DNA of 64,000 nt, taken from assembly GCF_042453785.1 (NCBI RefSeq), contig NC_091669.1:16103001-16167000 (forward strand), written 5' to 3'. A model generated the notes under the pieces. It ran no database searches. It was not told the DNA's origin and was given only the letters and a program-made list of their open reading frames with translations. Position numbers and translations under genes: made by a program. Positions 45,596 through 58,420 of the stretch are shown piece by piece; within the stretch, counting starts at the first letter, position 1, and each line of letters opens with the position of its first letter. Source of the DNA: Malus domestica (taxonomy: Eukaryota > Streptophyta > Magnoliopsida > Rosales > Rosaceae).

Positions 45596-47873
45596 ATGGG
45601 AACTCCAGGAAAATGGCTGAAATCACTTATCAATCCCAAAAAGGCCACCAATTTTGACCAAGTAATCACAAAAATTCACCATCCTCTGTTTTCTGTTTTT
45701 TTTCTCCATATTGTCCTTTGTTTTTACTCTGTTTTTGTTGTTTTAGGAGAAGATGGGGGACAAAGGGAAGAAAAAGTGGAAGCTATGGAGGAGTTCATCG
45801 GAAGGGTTTGGGTCACCGGCCAAAGGTGGGGTGAAGAGGAGCCAAGTGACGGCTTCAAAGACCACGTCGGTTGATGAAGCACTGGCAGCTGCAATGGTTG
45901 CTCTGGTCAGAACTCAGCCTAAAGATTTTCAGGTCCTCAAGCAAGAGTGGGCTGCTATTCGTATCCAAGCCGTGTTTCGCGGATTCTTGGTATGTCTGCA
46001 ACTTAAAGAATTCAGTACAATTTCTGTTGGAAATCTTGTAATCTTTCCATTAGGTTTATGTAAGTAGTTGTTAATTTTATGGATAGATTGATCTCGGAGT
46101 GGAAATCATTTGTTTTTAGTTAGTTTGAAACAAAAGTTCTGAACTGGGTAATGCTAAGATGCAAACGTCTTGGTCTCTTTGGAACTCAATTAGACCCGCA
46201 AATTAGTATACTTTGTTTTTGGTTTTTTTTGGGCCCTTTTTCGGGGTGTTGTCGAATCCCTTAATTATCTCCATCACCACTTATCATGCTCGTTACCATC
46301 TTTCATGGTTGACTATAATTTCCTATCATGCGTGCCTTTTCCAGTTTCATGTATCTTATATAAATTAAATATTGAACTTTGCTCCTACGAATAATAGTCT
46401 GATTTGCATCCGAATTACCATGTATGAGTGCGAATTTAAGGTTGTTAAGGCTGATTTGAGCTGGTTCGATGTCAAACAAAAGTGATAAAGAATAAATTTG
46501 AAACAGTTAAGTAGATTAAAAGAAATGAATGCTAGATTTGATCAGCTTATGAACTGCTTCTTAGATTATTTACCTAACGAATCAGACAATGTGAACTTTG
46601 AAGCATATAAGCTAATCTGCAAAATAATGTTGTCTTATTATACTTGATTGTATTTTATGATAGTTAATATGATAACTGATAACTGCAGGCAAGGCAGGCT
46701 TTGAGGGCCTTGAGAGCAGTGGTAAGGCTTCAGGCTTTATTTCGTGGTCGGCAGGTTAGGAAGCAAGCCGCGGTTACACTGAGGTGCATGCAGGCACTTG
46801 TTCGAGTTCAGGCTCGAGTGCGAGCACAAAGAAACTCTGAAGAAGGGCAATCTGTGAATGACACATTGGATGAACAATTCTACCAAGCTGATCCCATTAA
46901 GCAGGCTGAGGTTCTTATCGAAATTTTCTAGCATTCTACATGTTATCTTGAAGTTTTTATAAGGTTCATGAAGATATTGATGGTATTAACCCTAGTATCA
47001 ATATTGTTTACTACAATTTTCAGCAAGGATGGTGTGATAGTCCCGGAACGGTGAGTGAAGTTAGAGCAAAGCTTCAAATGAGACAAAGAGGAAACATAAA
47101 GAGGGAGAGGGCAATTGCATACTCCTCTCAACAGGTAATGAATTCTTTTTCGTTCTTTCCGGCAAAAGAGTTAACAGAAAAAAACATGAGCTAGTTGAAT
47201 GGAGCTTTTGATTATATTTCTTTCTCAGAGACCAAGATCTGCCAGTCCATATAGTAGGGGAAAAAAGACACCAAAGGATGTTAGACATCAGAAGGTAGCC
47301 GAAAAGACTTCAGGATGGAGTTGGATAGAAAAGTGGATGGCAGCCAAACCATGGGAAAACAGACTGATGGAAGAGATTCATAGCTTGCCATCGGAAGTGA
47401 CTCATCCTTATTCTAGGAAAAGTGATGGCAGTGTTGGCTTTTGTCCAATTTCTTCTGAACAGAACTCGGTGAAAGTGACGAGGAACAATGTCACAACTAG
47501 GGTTTATGCTGGGCCTCGTACAGCAAGTCCTATTACTCGCTCATCTTCTACCCCGAGTTCTGATTTTTTACAGGATGAGACCTCAGGATCACATTCTTCT
47601 ACGTCTTCAACTTTAGTGTCTGGCAACTACCTAAAGGTAGAAAATGTAGAGGAAGCTAATGTAGGGAAACCCGGTTACATGAATCTCACACAATCAACTA
47701 AGGCCAAGCAGAGAACTTCCAATTGTTTTAATATGCAGAGGCATTCCATGGAGGAGTATCATTATCATAACAAGTCAATGGGATTATTGAACGACGATAC
47801 AAGGAGCAATGGCGATTCTGATCTGTATCCTCCAGTATTTGCTGGTAGAGCTGAGCGAGTAAGATATCGATGA
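45596..47873 (+). CDS. IQD: IQ67-domain (IQD) calmodulin-binding scaffold protein
   Basis: Five exons: 45596-45661, 45747-45989, 46689-46910, 47024-47134 and 47229-47873, all phase 0, for 428 residues. It starts [12 protein letters not shown], a typical IQD N-terminus, with a basic [15 protein letters not shown] region. The IQ67 domain (about residues 89-149) has [37 protein letters not shown] and [20 protein letters not shown]: three IQ motifs. The intron between FRGFL and ARQAL is at the position conserved across IQD genes. Further conserved blocks are [20 protein letters not shown] and the Ser-rich tail ending [14 protein letters not shown] proteins tie calmodulin to microtubules, membranes and kinesin light-chain-related proteins. 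The IQD5-8 group is most likely. The alternative upstream start frame has no ATG, so 45596 is used. Confidence 0.93.
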
Positions 47874-49357
47874 GATCAAGATCTACTAAGAACTGCCTTC
47901 TTGCATTAGGTGGACTTTTCCATGATTTCAACAGCTTGTTGCCCTTTTCTTAACTTCCATATCATTCAAATTACACATAGATTTGCCTCAAAGGATTACT
48001 CATACAGAACTAAGACAAGTTTCTGGACAATTGATTGTGATTATAGTGGGAAGTAATCTTTTTTGAGAGAGTGATTATATGATTAAAAAAATTGTGAAAC
48101 TTCATTTCTGATTTGGTGGTGTCATTAGTATGTTACTAAACTGCTATCTGTAATCTTGTAGTTTTCAGGGAAAGTGTGATTGGTTACTACAAAGTTCAAT
48201 TGTTTGTGGCCTGAAATTGCTCAAACTGTCACAAGCATGACATTTTCAAAGTGTTTACATGTAGAATGATTGAGTTGTGATATAAAGAACTCTTGGGTTC
48301 TCATACCAAATGTGAGCCCCTTGTTTTTGTGATGTGGAATTTGGATGAGTTCTGGCTGGAAATTGCACAGTAAGTTTAATGTTCTGGCGGAAATTGCGCA
48401 GTCAGTTTAATGCTTGGCAAGGACTCCACTTGCAAAATACACAAGCTGTAGATAGAACACAACTAAGAGGGAGAGAGACTTATTTGAAGCGGAGACGTCA
48501 AGGTGGCGGTGTCCCAGACCTATCAGACTTGACTTTGACTGTTTTGTAACGCCAAATAGGAATTTTATCTAGCTTTTTTTAGTATTTCACCTTCCCTTTT
48601 CTTTTCTTTTCTTTTCTTTAAAAACACCTTGAATTATAAAGCTATACTTTAGATATGATTACCCCGTTAATCAAGTTGAGAATTGATTAATCTCTTTAAC
48701 TCCACTTAGAGAACAAGAACAAATCACGCACATATGTGGGCTTCACCATTAAGGCCTAAAATTAGAATCTGAACGCCTTTTAGGGAGGATGAATTATGCA
48801 CATTTGGTTTATCCCCATCAAGTTCAAAAAGGAAAAAAACAAGAGGTATCACCATTATTAGTAATAACCAAATGGTCCCTGCATTCATTCACATCTAGTT
48901 AAATGGACCACATGTATTATTATCAATCTTCCTTGCCTAGAAGTGGTTTGAAGATGTAAACCATGATCTTCGAGGTGAAAAAGAACAGGAGAAAAACTTT
49001 TGTGGACCTTAAGTGCAATCCAATTAAGAGATGACAATGTTTAAGCAGACATGTTTTATTTTGCACATGATATGTTGTCAGAAATAGTTTCAGGAAAATT
49101 TCCTTAAAGCATAGAGGATTAATAAATAAAAAAGCAAAACTGACATGAAATAAATGGTTTCAAGAGATTGTTTGTCATCCTGACACACAAGAGCGGAGTT
49201 AGAAATTTTGTCAGAGTTGAGCTAAATTTGTTTTGTATTTTCGTCGTTTAGAGTGACTTCCTTAGTCTTAGAAGATGTTAGGGTAGAGTAGACCAATTAT
49301 TAGTTCAGTGGGGTGGGCTTTAATTTGCAGTGGGGTGGGCTTTAATTTGCTAAGTGG
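47874..49357. other. IQD 3' flank and intergenic
   Basis: No gene seen. A short direct duplication of GGAAATTGC(A/G)CAGT(A/C)AGTTTAATG occurs at about 48359 and 48390. A sequence AGCGGAGTTAGAAATTT at about 49193 resembles a TIR end matched by GAAATTCTAGCTCCGCCACTG near 51240. Confidence 0.45.
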
Positions 49358-49377
49358 ATGAACTTCACAGGAATATA

Positions 49378-50230
49378 CAACAACAACAAAGTCTTATCCT
49401 ACTAAGTGGGGTTGGCTGTATGAATCATAGAATGCCATTGCGCTCGGTTATTTGCCACGTCTTCTGTTAGATCCAAGTACTCCAAGTCTTTTCTAGAGTA
49501 TCTTCCAAAGTCTTCTTAGGTCTTCCTCTACCCCTTGGGCCATGAATCTCTGTCTCTTTGTCACATCTTCTAATCGGAACATCTGTAAGCCTTCGTTTCA
49601 CATGTCCAAATCACCGTAATCGATTTTCTCTCATATTTCCCTCATTTTCGGGTACTCTTACTTTACCTTGGATATCCTCATTCATAATCTTATCTTTTCT
49701 CGTGTGCCCACACATCCAATGAAGCATTCTCATCTCCGTTACACTCATTTTATGTACGTGTTGATGCTTCACCGCCTAACATTCTGTGCCATAAAGCATT
49801 GCTGGCCTTATTGTTGTACTATAAAATTTTCCCTTAAGCTTTAGTGGCATACGATGGTCGCACAACACACCCGATGCACTCTTTCACTTCATCCATCCAA
49901 CTTGTATTCTATAGTTGAGGTCTCCATCCAATTGTCCGTTCTTTTGCAAGATTGATCCTAGGTAGTGAAAATGGTCGCTCTTCCGTAATTCCTTATCTCC
50001 AATCCTCACCCCTAACTCATTTGAGTATCCGTTTGCACTAAACTTGCACTCCATATACTTTGTCTTTGACCGACTTAGGTGAAGACCTTTAGATTCCAAC
50101 ACTTTTCTTCAAAGGTTAAGCTTCGCATTTACTCCTTCCTAAGTTTCATCTATCAACACTATATCGTCTGCGAAAAGCATACACCAAGGAATATCATCTT
50201 AAATATGTCTTGTTAACTCATCCATTACCA
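49378..50230 (-). mobile_element. 5'-truncated RTE-type LINE copy
   Basis: 853 bp, same family and orientation as the long LINE. The 3' tail CAACAACAACAAAG sits at the left end. The 20-bp TSD has one mismatch (49358-49377 and 50231-50250). A frame survives at 49884-50102 (LGVRIGDKELRKSDHFHYLG), matching the post-RT region. Confidence 0.9.
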
Positions 50231-50466
50231 ATGAACTTCATAGGAATATAGCACCAAAAATTTCATTTACCATAACACTGCACTGGACTAGAGGCAACCC
50301 TCGCCCAAGAATCGATGGCTCCCTTGTAAACACATACATTGACGGAGGCACCAAGGGACCATGATGGTCTTGGGCCTATCCTGACCTTTAAAAGATATTA
50401 TATCTATATCTATACACATTTTGCGTAAAATACCTATTTCTCTTCCTCTAAAACCCTCCTATTGTT

Positions 50467-50670
50467 AACACCGGCGTGTATTGTGCTAAGGAAAGAGCTA
50501 CTTAGTACTACGGTCTAGTGACATTCCTCTTCACTTGTAAGTGAGAGGGTCTTAGGTTCAATTATCACAAAATGCAAATTTGGACATATTATTGCTAGCC
50601 CATTGTGAGGCTAAGTCCATCCATTCTCTCTTATTATAAATAATATCGTTTGTTAAAAAACAAAAACAAA
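50467..50670 (+). mobile_element. tRNA-derived SINE, copy E
   Basis: Flanked by an exact 16-bp TSD AAACCCTCCTATTGTT (50451-50466 and 50671-50686). It contains TAGTACTACGGTCTAGTG, a B-box-like GGTTCAATTATC and the block GCTAGCCCATTGTGAGGCTA, then an A-rich tail. About 35 bp at the 5' end extend beyond the other copies. Confidence 0.88.
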
Positions 50671-50686
50671 AAACCCTCCTATTGTT

Positions 50687-51995
50687 CAACACTTCAAATA
50701 AATTCAATCATTATCTCTAGTCATGGTCCTTTATCACAAATTAAACCTTTAAAACTGAACTCATCATTAACTTTTATTTATAAAAATACATAATCTTGCC
50801 TCACACTCTAATCTTATCTATTTCACGGTGCAACCCTGAGATTCGAGAGTTATTCCCTATCTCATTCTCGAAATTTCATATTTTTTGTTATTTCAAATTC
50901 CAAATCCGTTCACTTATCGAAAAAAAATTACAAGTCCATTCAATAAGCAACAATAACACTCTCTATTATTGTCCATAATTTTTATTCGTTTCTACTTTAT
51001 TCTACCTCTTACTTGAGTTTTATGATTTGTAAATTTTTTATTGAGCTCTCTATTGATTCTAATAAAATTCTTTCAACAGTATAAGCACGAGGTTGTCATC
51101 CAATGGTTTCAAAATATGAAAACTCATCAAGGATAAATATGATTATTTTGTATACATATTATAATATTTTGGTTAGTAATTTTATAAATACTACCCCTTT
51201 TTCTTACATTATGAGAGGCTCCTCCTCACAAGAAATTCTAGCTCCGCCACTGAATACACACCGGTTGAGCAACAAAATTATGCTGATCTAAGGATTTCCA
51301 CAATGTTCGTATTCATATATATTCCTATGGCAGAATTTCCCCCTTTTTCGACTAGACCACACTAGGATGAAATGGTTCGTAGGTCAATTTCACAAGCAAG
51401 GACACATTTTTCAGACGTTTTTAGACAGCATCTCTCCAATCCGTACGTTAAAGGTTGACTTCTCTCTCCCAAGATGGTGCACTGTGATTGGTCCACAACC
51501 TGCTCACGTGGGATGTACGTGCTAACAAATGAAAGAAATCAGGATTCCGCCAAAAGCAATGAAATTTTGTAGATATCATTTGTTGGGGATTCTCTGCAAG
51601 TAAAACTGGAAAGAAAAAAGCATGGCGACATTTCTTCGATTGTGAGAAAATACGTGAACTTTCCTTCATGGAGTGTGGGGGGTGGTGGTTTGCCATTAAG
51701 AGAAGCAACTCAGTGTGGTGGGTCACTTAATCTGTTTTTTCATGCATGCAGATTTAATTTTCTGTGTCATTTTCTCTGCGGTACTTCACTGTAATTTTGT
51801 TTCACTATATGATTCCATATCATATGAATCACTGTGATTGATTCCCGATGAACTCGACAACACTTTCTTTTGTGAATTTTGACCTTTTTGTTTCAATCAA
51901 TTAAAAAGCTAATAATGTATTTGCTTTAGATTCTATAATTTACAAATTTTCAACTCCTTTATGCTTGTCATAAAAAGACTACAGCTAGGTCGGTA
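50687..51995. other. intergenic, no gene seen
   Basis: A TIR-like terminus TCTAGCTCCGCCACTG lies at about 51238-51253. The minus frame at 51448-51726 has no recognised domain. Confidence 0.4.
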
Positions 51996-52004
51996 TTTAA
52001 TTAA

Positions 52005-52157
52005 GAGAGTTTTAACGAAAAGCTCACGATACTGTTTACTTTAACGAAAAACCACATTATTACACTAAAAGTCAAACTTGCTATTATTCACTTTACCCTT
52101 TATTTTGTTCTTATCGTTAAAACTTAAAGTTTTTAAACCATTTTCATGAGTTTTCTT
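52005..52157. mobile_element. MITE, 153 bp
   Basis: GAGAGTTTTAACGAAAAGC at the left and CATGAGTTTTCTTTT at the right, flanked by an exact 9-bp TSD TTTAATTAA (51996-52004 and 52158-52166). The interior ACTGTTTACTTTAACGAAAA is a word I recognise from abundant Rosaceae repeats (memory). A 9-bp TSD suggests the Mutator superfamily. Confidence 0.7.
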
Positions 52158-52166
52158 TTTAATTAA

Positions 52167-53980
52167 TCCAATATTTGGCATTATATGTTTTGGTGGCTAC
52201 AATTAGAGACGTATATGGTTTAATGATATATATTTTTAGGTCCAAAATCATCTTACGACCCCCTTAACTGGGATCCTTAGGCCAATTACTTGTGGTTCCA
52301 AATTTTCTTTAGAACTTCGGCTTTTGGTAGTGTTGTCCTTTATCGTATACAACTTAGATTGGATGAAAAATTGAAAATGATATATAGTAACTGGAGTTTT
52401 CTACTTAACCAAGCAGTGTGTTTCAAACTACTATACTTGATTCGTGGCTTTGATTTCAGTCTTTCATCGAGGGTACAATTATAGCTTAGAGTTTAGGTTG
52501 CGATTAACCACATTTTTTAAACCGAAGACAAGCAATCGAGATGGCGTCATTGATATGGTCAATGTCATGATACTGTGAACTCACAGTTGTTGATTTGTTG
52601 TCCATATTCATATACATATATATAGGAGGAATGTATATATATACAAAAGATAAAACGCTATTTAGTGATTCCAGCATTGATTACTGTTGACTTTTTCTTC
52701 CTATTCAAGAGAAATGGTGTCAAGAAAGTAGAAATAAGTAAAAGATGATTTTGTTGCACTTTGTAATACTAATCATCCTCGCAAAAGTAAGGCAAAGGAA
52801 CAACGACATAAACATGGAAAATTTTAACAACCTAAACTTTGATTGAGTTTGTCGAACAATATTTTAATTGAAAATGACCAATACCAAGATCAATATCCTG
52901 TTGATAGAAGACAACGAATGACCTGGTCATTTTTTCATGTTCTTCATCATTTGATTCTCCAATAAGTAGGGAAAAAAACAAAATGCTCTTGCAGCTTGTC
53001 CTTTTGATGGCTCAACAAATAAAGCAAAAGTCTGTTGAAATTAATTGTTGCATGTGAAACAAAAATTCAAGAATCTCCTTTGGTCTTATTTCTTCCATCA
53101 AGAGCATTTCAAAGTTTTGCTTTTTCTATCAGAAGCAACCAATATTACTTGTTAGTAGGTTTTGCATCCTGTTTCACCACTAACACGATTTTTATTGAAG
53201 ATTATTCTATCTGGTGGACATCAAGAATCATGACTAAACCACCATCAACAAAAAGAAAAGTTAAAACTACAACGAAGCATTTAGGACAAATTTTTTATTT
53301 GTAATTGCTTTTCCATCATAGAGTCCATTATTATATAGCAAAAGCAAAGCAATTAAGTCAATATTATATAATAACAACGAATCCTCAAACAGAATGTAAA
53401 AGCCTGCTTATTATCATCAATTGCTTTTCATAATATTTCAACAAAATGGAGCCCCAGATGAACATCAAAGTGGTGCACAACATGATTCTTCAACTCTTTC
53501 AATCAATTTCTATGTGTAATTCCTGTTCCTGAATCATAATATAAACTTATAAGGACAGTTACAACAGTTGCTGTCTCTCCTCTCACTAATACAGTTGCAG
53601 TCTCTCCTCCCACTATACAGTTGCTTATTCTTAATTTTTATTCTGGAGCAGTTATTAAATTGGATGTTTTATTTGTTTACTTGTCCTCCACATCCCAAGG
53701 CCTCGTGTAACTAGGTCCTAATTAGGCCTCAGAGGAAGATTGCCACGAATGCTGTTCTTAAACCCTTTAATGGCCTCAGATGTACAGACCGTGGCGACTG
53801 GTAAGAAATAAACGGATTATCCACATGAGGCCAGGCAATCAGTGGCTTATGCCCCCTTTTTCTAGTAGTAGAAGTTTTATTAGATTTTCATTTTTTAGTA
53901 GTATAAGTTCTATAAGAGTTTCATGCAGAGCATTGTTTGGCTCCTTATCATAGCCACATGCAAAGCAGCAAAAGTAAGAT
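52167..53980. other. intergenic, no gene seen
   Basis: AT-rich; frames at 52290-52484 and 53035-53304 are not recognised. A CAGTGGCGGAATTAGG terminus-like sequence begins at 53989. Confidence 0.4.
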
Positions 53981-54174
53981 GAAATATACAGTGGCGGAAT
54001 TAGGATATCAAATGAAGGGGCCTTCTACAGACATATCAAACAACAATTTGAACTCATACTTTCACCAAAACATTGATAGGCAACATTTTTATCCATTACA
54101 CCCATATTTGTCATCAGTTTTAGAGAGAAATAGAAGTTCATAAACCTCATTATCAAGGTCCACATATTAAGATT

Positions 54175-55087
54175 TTACTACATATGAAAATAGAAATGAA
54201 AATGAATGAAACAATAAAAGAAAAAAAAAAAAGAAGGAAGAAAGGCTAAGATTTTATGGAAAAATTTCTTGTAAATCTCATAAACTTAATATATATACAT
54301 TATAGAAAGGAATTTCTAAAAGGACAATCCTTTCCAGGTATATCATACATCATACAAGCCTACAAAGAATTGTACATTTTGTGGGCTGTTGGCAAAGGAC
54401 TAATATTGTTTATTATTTATTTTAAGATATAATATACTATAAATTAACCTAATGTTTATGGAAACCCGAAATTCTAGCAACAAATGAACCATGAACACAT
54501 GTATAAAGTAATAATTTTTATTAAGGAAAGTTTAGGGTTACAATCTCTGATACAAAATCTTAATCCTCTTATTCGATCTTTAGGATGCACAATGTATGTG
54601 TAGGGTGGTTGATCCGAGGGATGTAGTGACTTGTTCTCGAACCAAAGAGCATTGCAAGAGTTTGGCTTGTGGAAATGGAGGAACCGACATGTGTAGTGGT
54701 GCTTAATGGTTCGCGAAGAATGCAGAGAGTTTTCTGAGTGTGTAGAGTGTTTGAGAGTATGAGTGTCTGAAGGATGTGTAGATATATGAGTGTGAGGACA
54801 TGTGTGAGTGGATTCCTTCTTTTCTTGAAGCCTCGTATTTATTACCTCTCCATTTCTTGATTAAGGCCATGACTTTCAGCCTAATGGTGATCCTTCAGGC
54901 CAGTTGACTTTCTTAGCTCCAAAAGGCATGATTTGACTGAGTCCTAATAGAAGTAGGATTACTGAGGGATCAGACTTAGACGTGGCTCAGTTGAGTCCTG
55001 GTTAAATTAAAATTACTAAGGATCAAGATGAGTTTTGATAAAGATTCTAATTATTCTAGGAATCAAAACCTATGGCCGATCGTATAA
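54175..55087. other. probable LTR-element flank
   Basis: No gene. Sequence from about 54900 to 55087 and from 56723 onward probably belonged to one LTR-type repeat (copy 2) before the MULE inserted. Confidence 0.35.
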
Positions 55088-55096
55088 TAAATTAAA

Positions 55097-56713
55097 GGGT
55101 AAAAGACTGTTTACTACCCTCATGTTTCATGGTTTTCAACATTTAGTACATCAAGTTTTTTTCGTCTCAGAGTCATACCTAAAGTGTAAATTTTGGGACA
55201 GTCTCATACATCCGTTAGTCAAACTATTAAATTTGCCGTTAATTGTGACGTGGCGCCACGTGTCAGCCACGTTTTTTTTTGTGACACGTTTTTTTTTTTT
55301 TTTTTTTTCTTTCTTTCTTCTTCTTCTTCTTCTTCTTCTTCCACCCGACTGCAAACGTTTTTTTTTTTTTCTTCCTCCTTCTCCTTCTTCATTCCTCCTT
55401 CTTCCTTCCCCTTCTTCTCCTTCTTCCTTCTTCTTCCTTCTCCTTCTCCTTCTCCTTTTTCTTCCTCCGAATTTGGGGAATTTTTTTTTTCTCTTTCTTC
55501 TTCTTCTTTCTTCTTTCTTCTTCTTCTTCTTCTTCTTCTTCCACCCGACTGCAAACTTTTTTTTTTCTTCCTCCTTCTCCTTCTTCCTTCCTCCTTCTTC
55601 CTTCCCCTTCTTCTCCTTCTTCCTTCTTCTTCCTTCTCCTTCTCCTTCTCCTTTTTCTTCCTCCGAATCTGGGGATTCTTCTTCTTTCTTCTTTCTTCTT
55701 CTTCTTCTTCTTCCACCCGACTGCAAACTTTTTTTTTTCTTCCTCCTTCTCCTTCTTCCTTCCTCCTTCTTCCTTCCCCTTCTTCTCCTTCTTCCTTCTT
55801 CTTTCTTCTCCTTCTCCTTCTCCTTTTTCTTCCTCCGAATCTGGGGAATTTTTTTTTCCTGCTTCCTTCTCCTTCCTCCTTATTCCTTCTTCTTATTCTT
55901 CTTCTTCCTCCGAATCTACCCATATTCGTTATTTTTTTTCCTTCTTTCTTCTTCTTCCTCCTTCTTCCTTCTTCCTTCCCCTTCTTCTCCTTCTCCTTCT
56001 TTTTCTTCTTCTTCTTCTTCTTCCTCCGAATCTGGGGAAGTTTTTTTTGTTTTTTTTTTCTTCTCCTTCCTCCTTCCTCCTTCCTCCTTCTTCCTTCCTC
56101 TTCTTCTTCTTCTTCTTCTTCTTCTTCTTCTTCTTCTTCTTCCTCCAAATCTGCCCAGATTCGGCTTTTTTTTTTCTTCTTTCTTCTTCTTCTTCCTTCG
56201 ACTGCAACTTTTTTTCTTTTCTTTTTTTCATTCCTTCTTCTTCTTCTTCTTCTTCATCTTCCTCAAAAAAAAAAAAAAAAAAAAAAAAACCGAATCTGGG
56301 CAGATTCGGAGGAAGAAGAAGACGAAGAAGAAGAGGAAGGAAGAAGGAGGAAGAAGGAGGAAGAAAAAAAAACTTCCCCAGATTTGGAGGAAGAGAAGGA
56401 AGAAGGAGAAGAAGGGGAAGGAAGGAGAAGGAGGAAGGAAAAAAAAAAATGTTGCAGTCGGGTGGAAGAAGAAGAAGAAGAAGAAGAAGAAGAAGAAAAG
56501 AAGAAAAAAAAAAAACGTGGCTGACACGTGGCACCCAGTCATTGTCCACATGGGCGCCACGTCACAATTAACGGCAAATTTAACAGTTTGATTAACGGAT
56601 GTATGAGATTGTCCCAAAATTTACAATTTAGGTATGACTCTGAGACGAAAAAAACTTGATGTACTAAATGTTGAAAACCATGAAACATGAGGGTAGTAAA
56701 CAGTCTTTTACCC
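55097..56713. mobile_element. Mutator-type foldback element filled with polypurine/polypyrimidine repeats
   Basis: The terminal inverted repeats are about 185 bp (55097-55275 and 56513-56713): GGGTAAAAGACTGTTTACTA at the left, and its complement ends the right side. An exact 9-bp TSD TAAATTAAA (55088-55096, 56714-56722) identifies the Mutator superfamily. Between the TIRs the plus strand is almost pure pyrimidine to about 56264, built from roughly 100-200 bp units. Unit motifs are CCACCCGACTGCAAAC, CTTCCTCCTTCTCC and CCTCCGAATCTGGGGA. It then turns almost pure purine (56265-56512), complementary to the first part. There is no transposase. Confidence 0.9.
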
Positions 56714-56722
56714 TAAATTAAA

Positions 56723-57718
56723 TGCAGAAAAAGACTAGGTTTAGAATCCTAGTTCAAGTCAAGGAAGTTGAGACTAGTAAGAGATTAGATTTCGGTTAAA
56801 GAGGAGACTGAAGAGATAATGTCAAGCTTGATTATCACGAAATCCTGATGATTGCTGAGAAGGCATAGTTCTATAAGGCTCTTACCTCGACAAGGTCAGT
56901 TATCACCAAATCCACCCCTATAAATAGAAGTGGTTTTGCAATGTGAAAAGCCTCTTCAGCTCAACACACAAACTCAAATGTTCAACGCGAAATCTCACTC
57001 TATGCGAAACATTCTTACACCATTGAGAAAAACACTAATATCCTAACCTTTTGTCAGCAAATCTTTAGTTTGGATTAACAACGCTGTGTTAACAATTGCG
57101 ACATACACAGTTGGATTAACATCACTGGAGTTGCAGAATCATGCGAATAAGAAGCATCTTCAGTTTGGATTACCGTCACTGCTTTGAGATTGATTGGTTA
57201 TCCATCGAAGTCTCTGCTGATAAAATGTCTTTGATTCTTTCGTAGAACGAGGTCACTTCATTAGTTTCCTTGCGAAGTAAAGTGTTCTATGATTGGTTAC
57301 TCTCAAGTGCACTTCAGAGTTCGGCATTTAGATGGCCGAACGAAGTTCATCATAAAGACGCTCATATCATTTGAGTATCTTTTCCTTTACAACCTTATAT
57401 TGAGTAAGCGCACTGTGTTATCACGAATATAGTTGAAGTTGCCAAACCTGGTGCAGAAAATCTTGAACTTCACAGTGAAATAAATAACCTTGTCTTTAGG
57501 TTCTAGAACCCTAAGCCGAGAGCGTTCATTCCTTTGTAGTAGTTGCTTAAGTGTAGAAGTTAGCAGCACATTTGACACCACACCACCACATCCATTTTAC
57601 TTGTCCGATGGAGCTCAGTTGCCAGTTGGCAAGCTCGCATTCATAAGAATGACGTAGTTAGCTTAATAGTTATTTGCCTACACGCCACATAGACTTTCTA
57701 ATTTCTAGGTTCAACATA
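56723..57718 (+). mobile_element. LTR-like repeat, copy 2
   Basis: Collinear with 39670-40327: CCCTATAAATAG (56928), CTCAACACACAAACT, TTTAGTTTGGATTAACAAC, TTGGTTATCCATCGAAGTCTC, ending TTTCTAGGTTCAACA. The MULE at 55097-56713 sits in its upstream (U3-like) part. Confidence 0.55.
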
Positions 57719-57833
57719 AACATACATGCATGATAGGAGAACTAGGATTTTCTTAACAAAAATGGAAAAACGAAGAAAGTCAGATAACTTAAAAATAGGA
57801 GAACCAAATCAGATCAACTCACACTTTTTTTTT

Positions 57834-58420
57834 ATTCCATATGTATTATTTTGAGAAGTGAAATGATTCTCCTATGAAGCACAGATAGGGATGCAACAAT
57901 ACTATATGACACGACGATACGAAAAACCTCTCAAACTACTATACGATACGCTATAGATAAGATATTTAAAATATAAAGTAATAGGGAAACTTTGGTTCCA
58001 TATGTATTAGTAAACACTGGTCTGATTTTTTATTCCCTAAATATTTAATGACATATTTTAAGAAGTAAAATGTTCTCCTATGAAGCACGGATAGGGATAC
58101 AACATACGACACGACACAATGCAATAACACGAAAAATCTCTGATAACTAGGACATGATACGCTAAAGATATGGCAATAAAAAAATATAAAGTAACAAGGA
58201 AACTATCTATGGTTCCATATGTAGTAGTAACATTAGTTTGATTTCTGATTCCCTAGATATTTGATTACATATTTTAAGAAGTGAAATGATTCTCCTATGA
58301 AGCACTAATAAGGATACAACGATACGATATGACACGATGCCACGGTGCAAAATATCTCTCAAAATTATGATACGATACGCTATAGATATGATAATTGAGA
58401 ATATAAAGTAACCTAGCCTC
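57834..58420. repeat. ~206-216 bp tandem repeat, about 2.8 copies
   Basis: The shared block TTCTCCTATGAAGCAC recurs at about 57867, 58073 and 58289, each followed by ATAGGGATRCAAC, ATATGACACGA, CGATACGCTATAGATA and ATATAAAGTAA. Copies are diverged by roughly 15-20% by eye. Non-coding. Confidence 0.85.

Noticed and set aside
55035-56617. Very long open frames (up to 518 residues) on both strands
   Set aside because: They encode only Phe/Leu/Ser or Glu/Lys/Arg runs from the polypyrimidine/polypurine interior of the MULE; low-complexity sequence lacks stop codons by composition.
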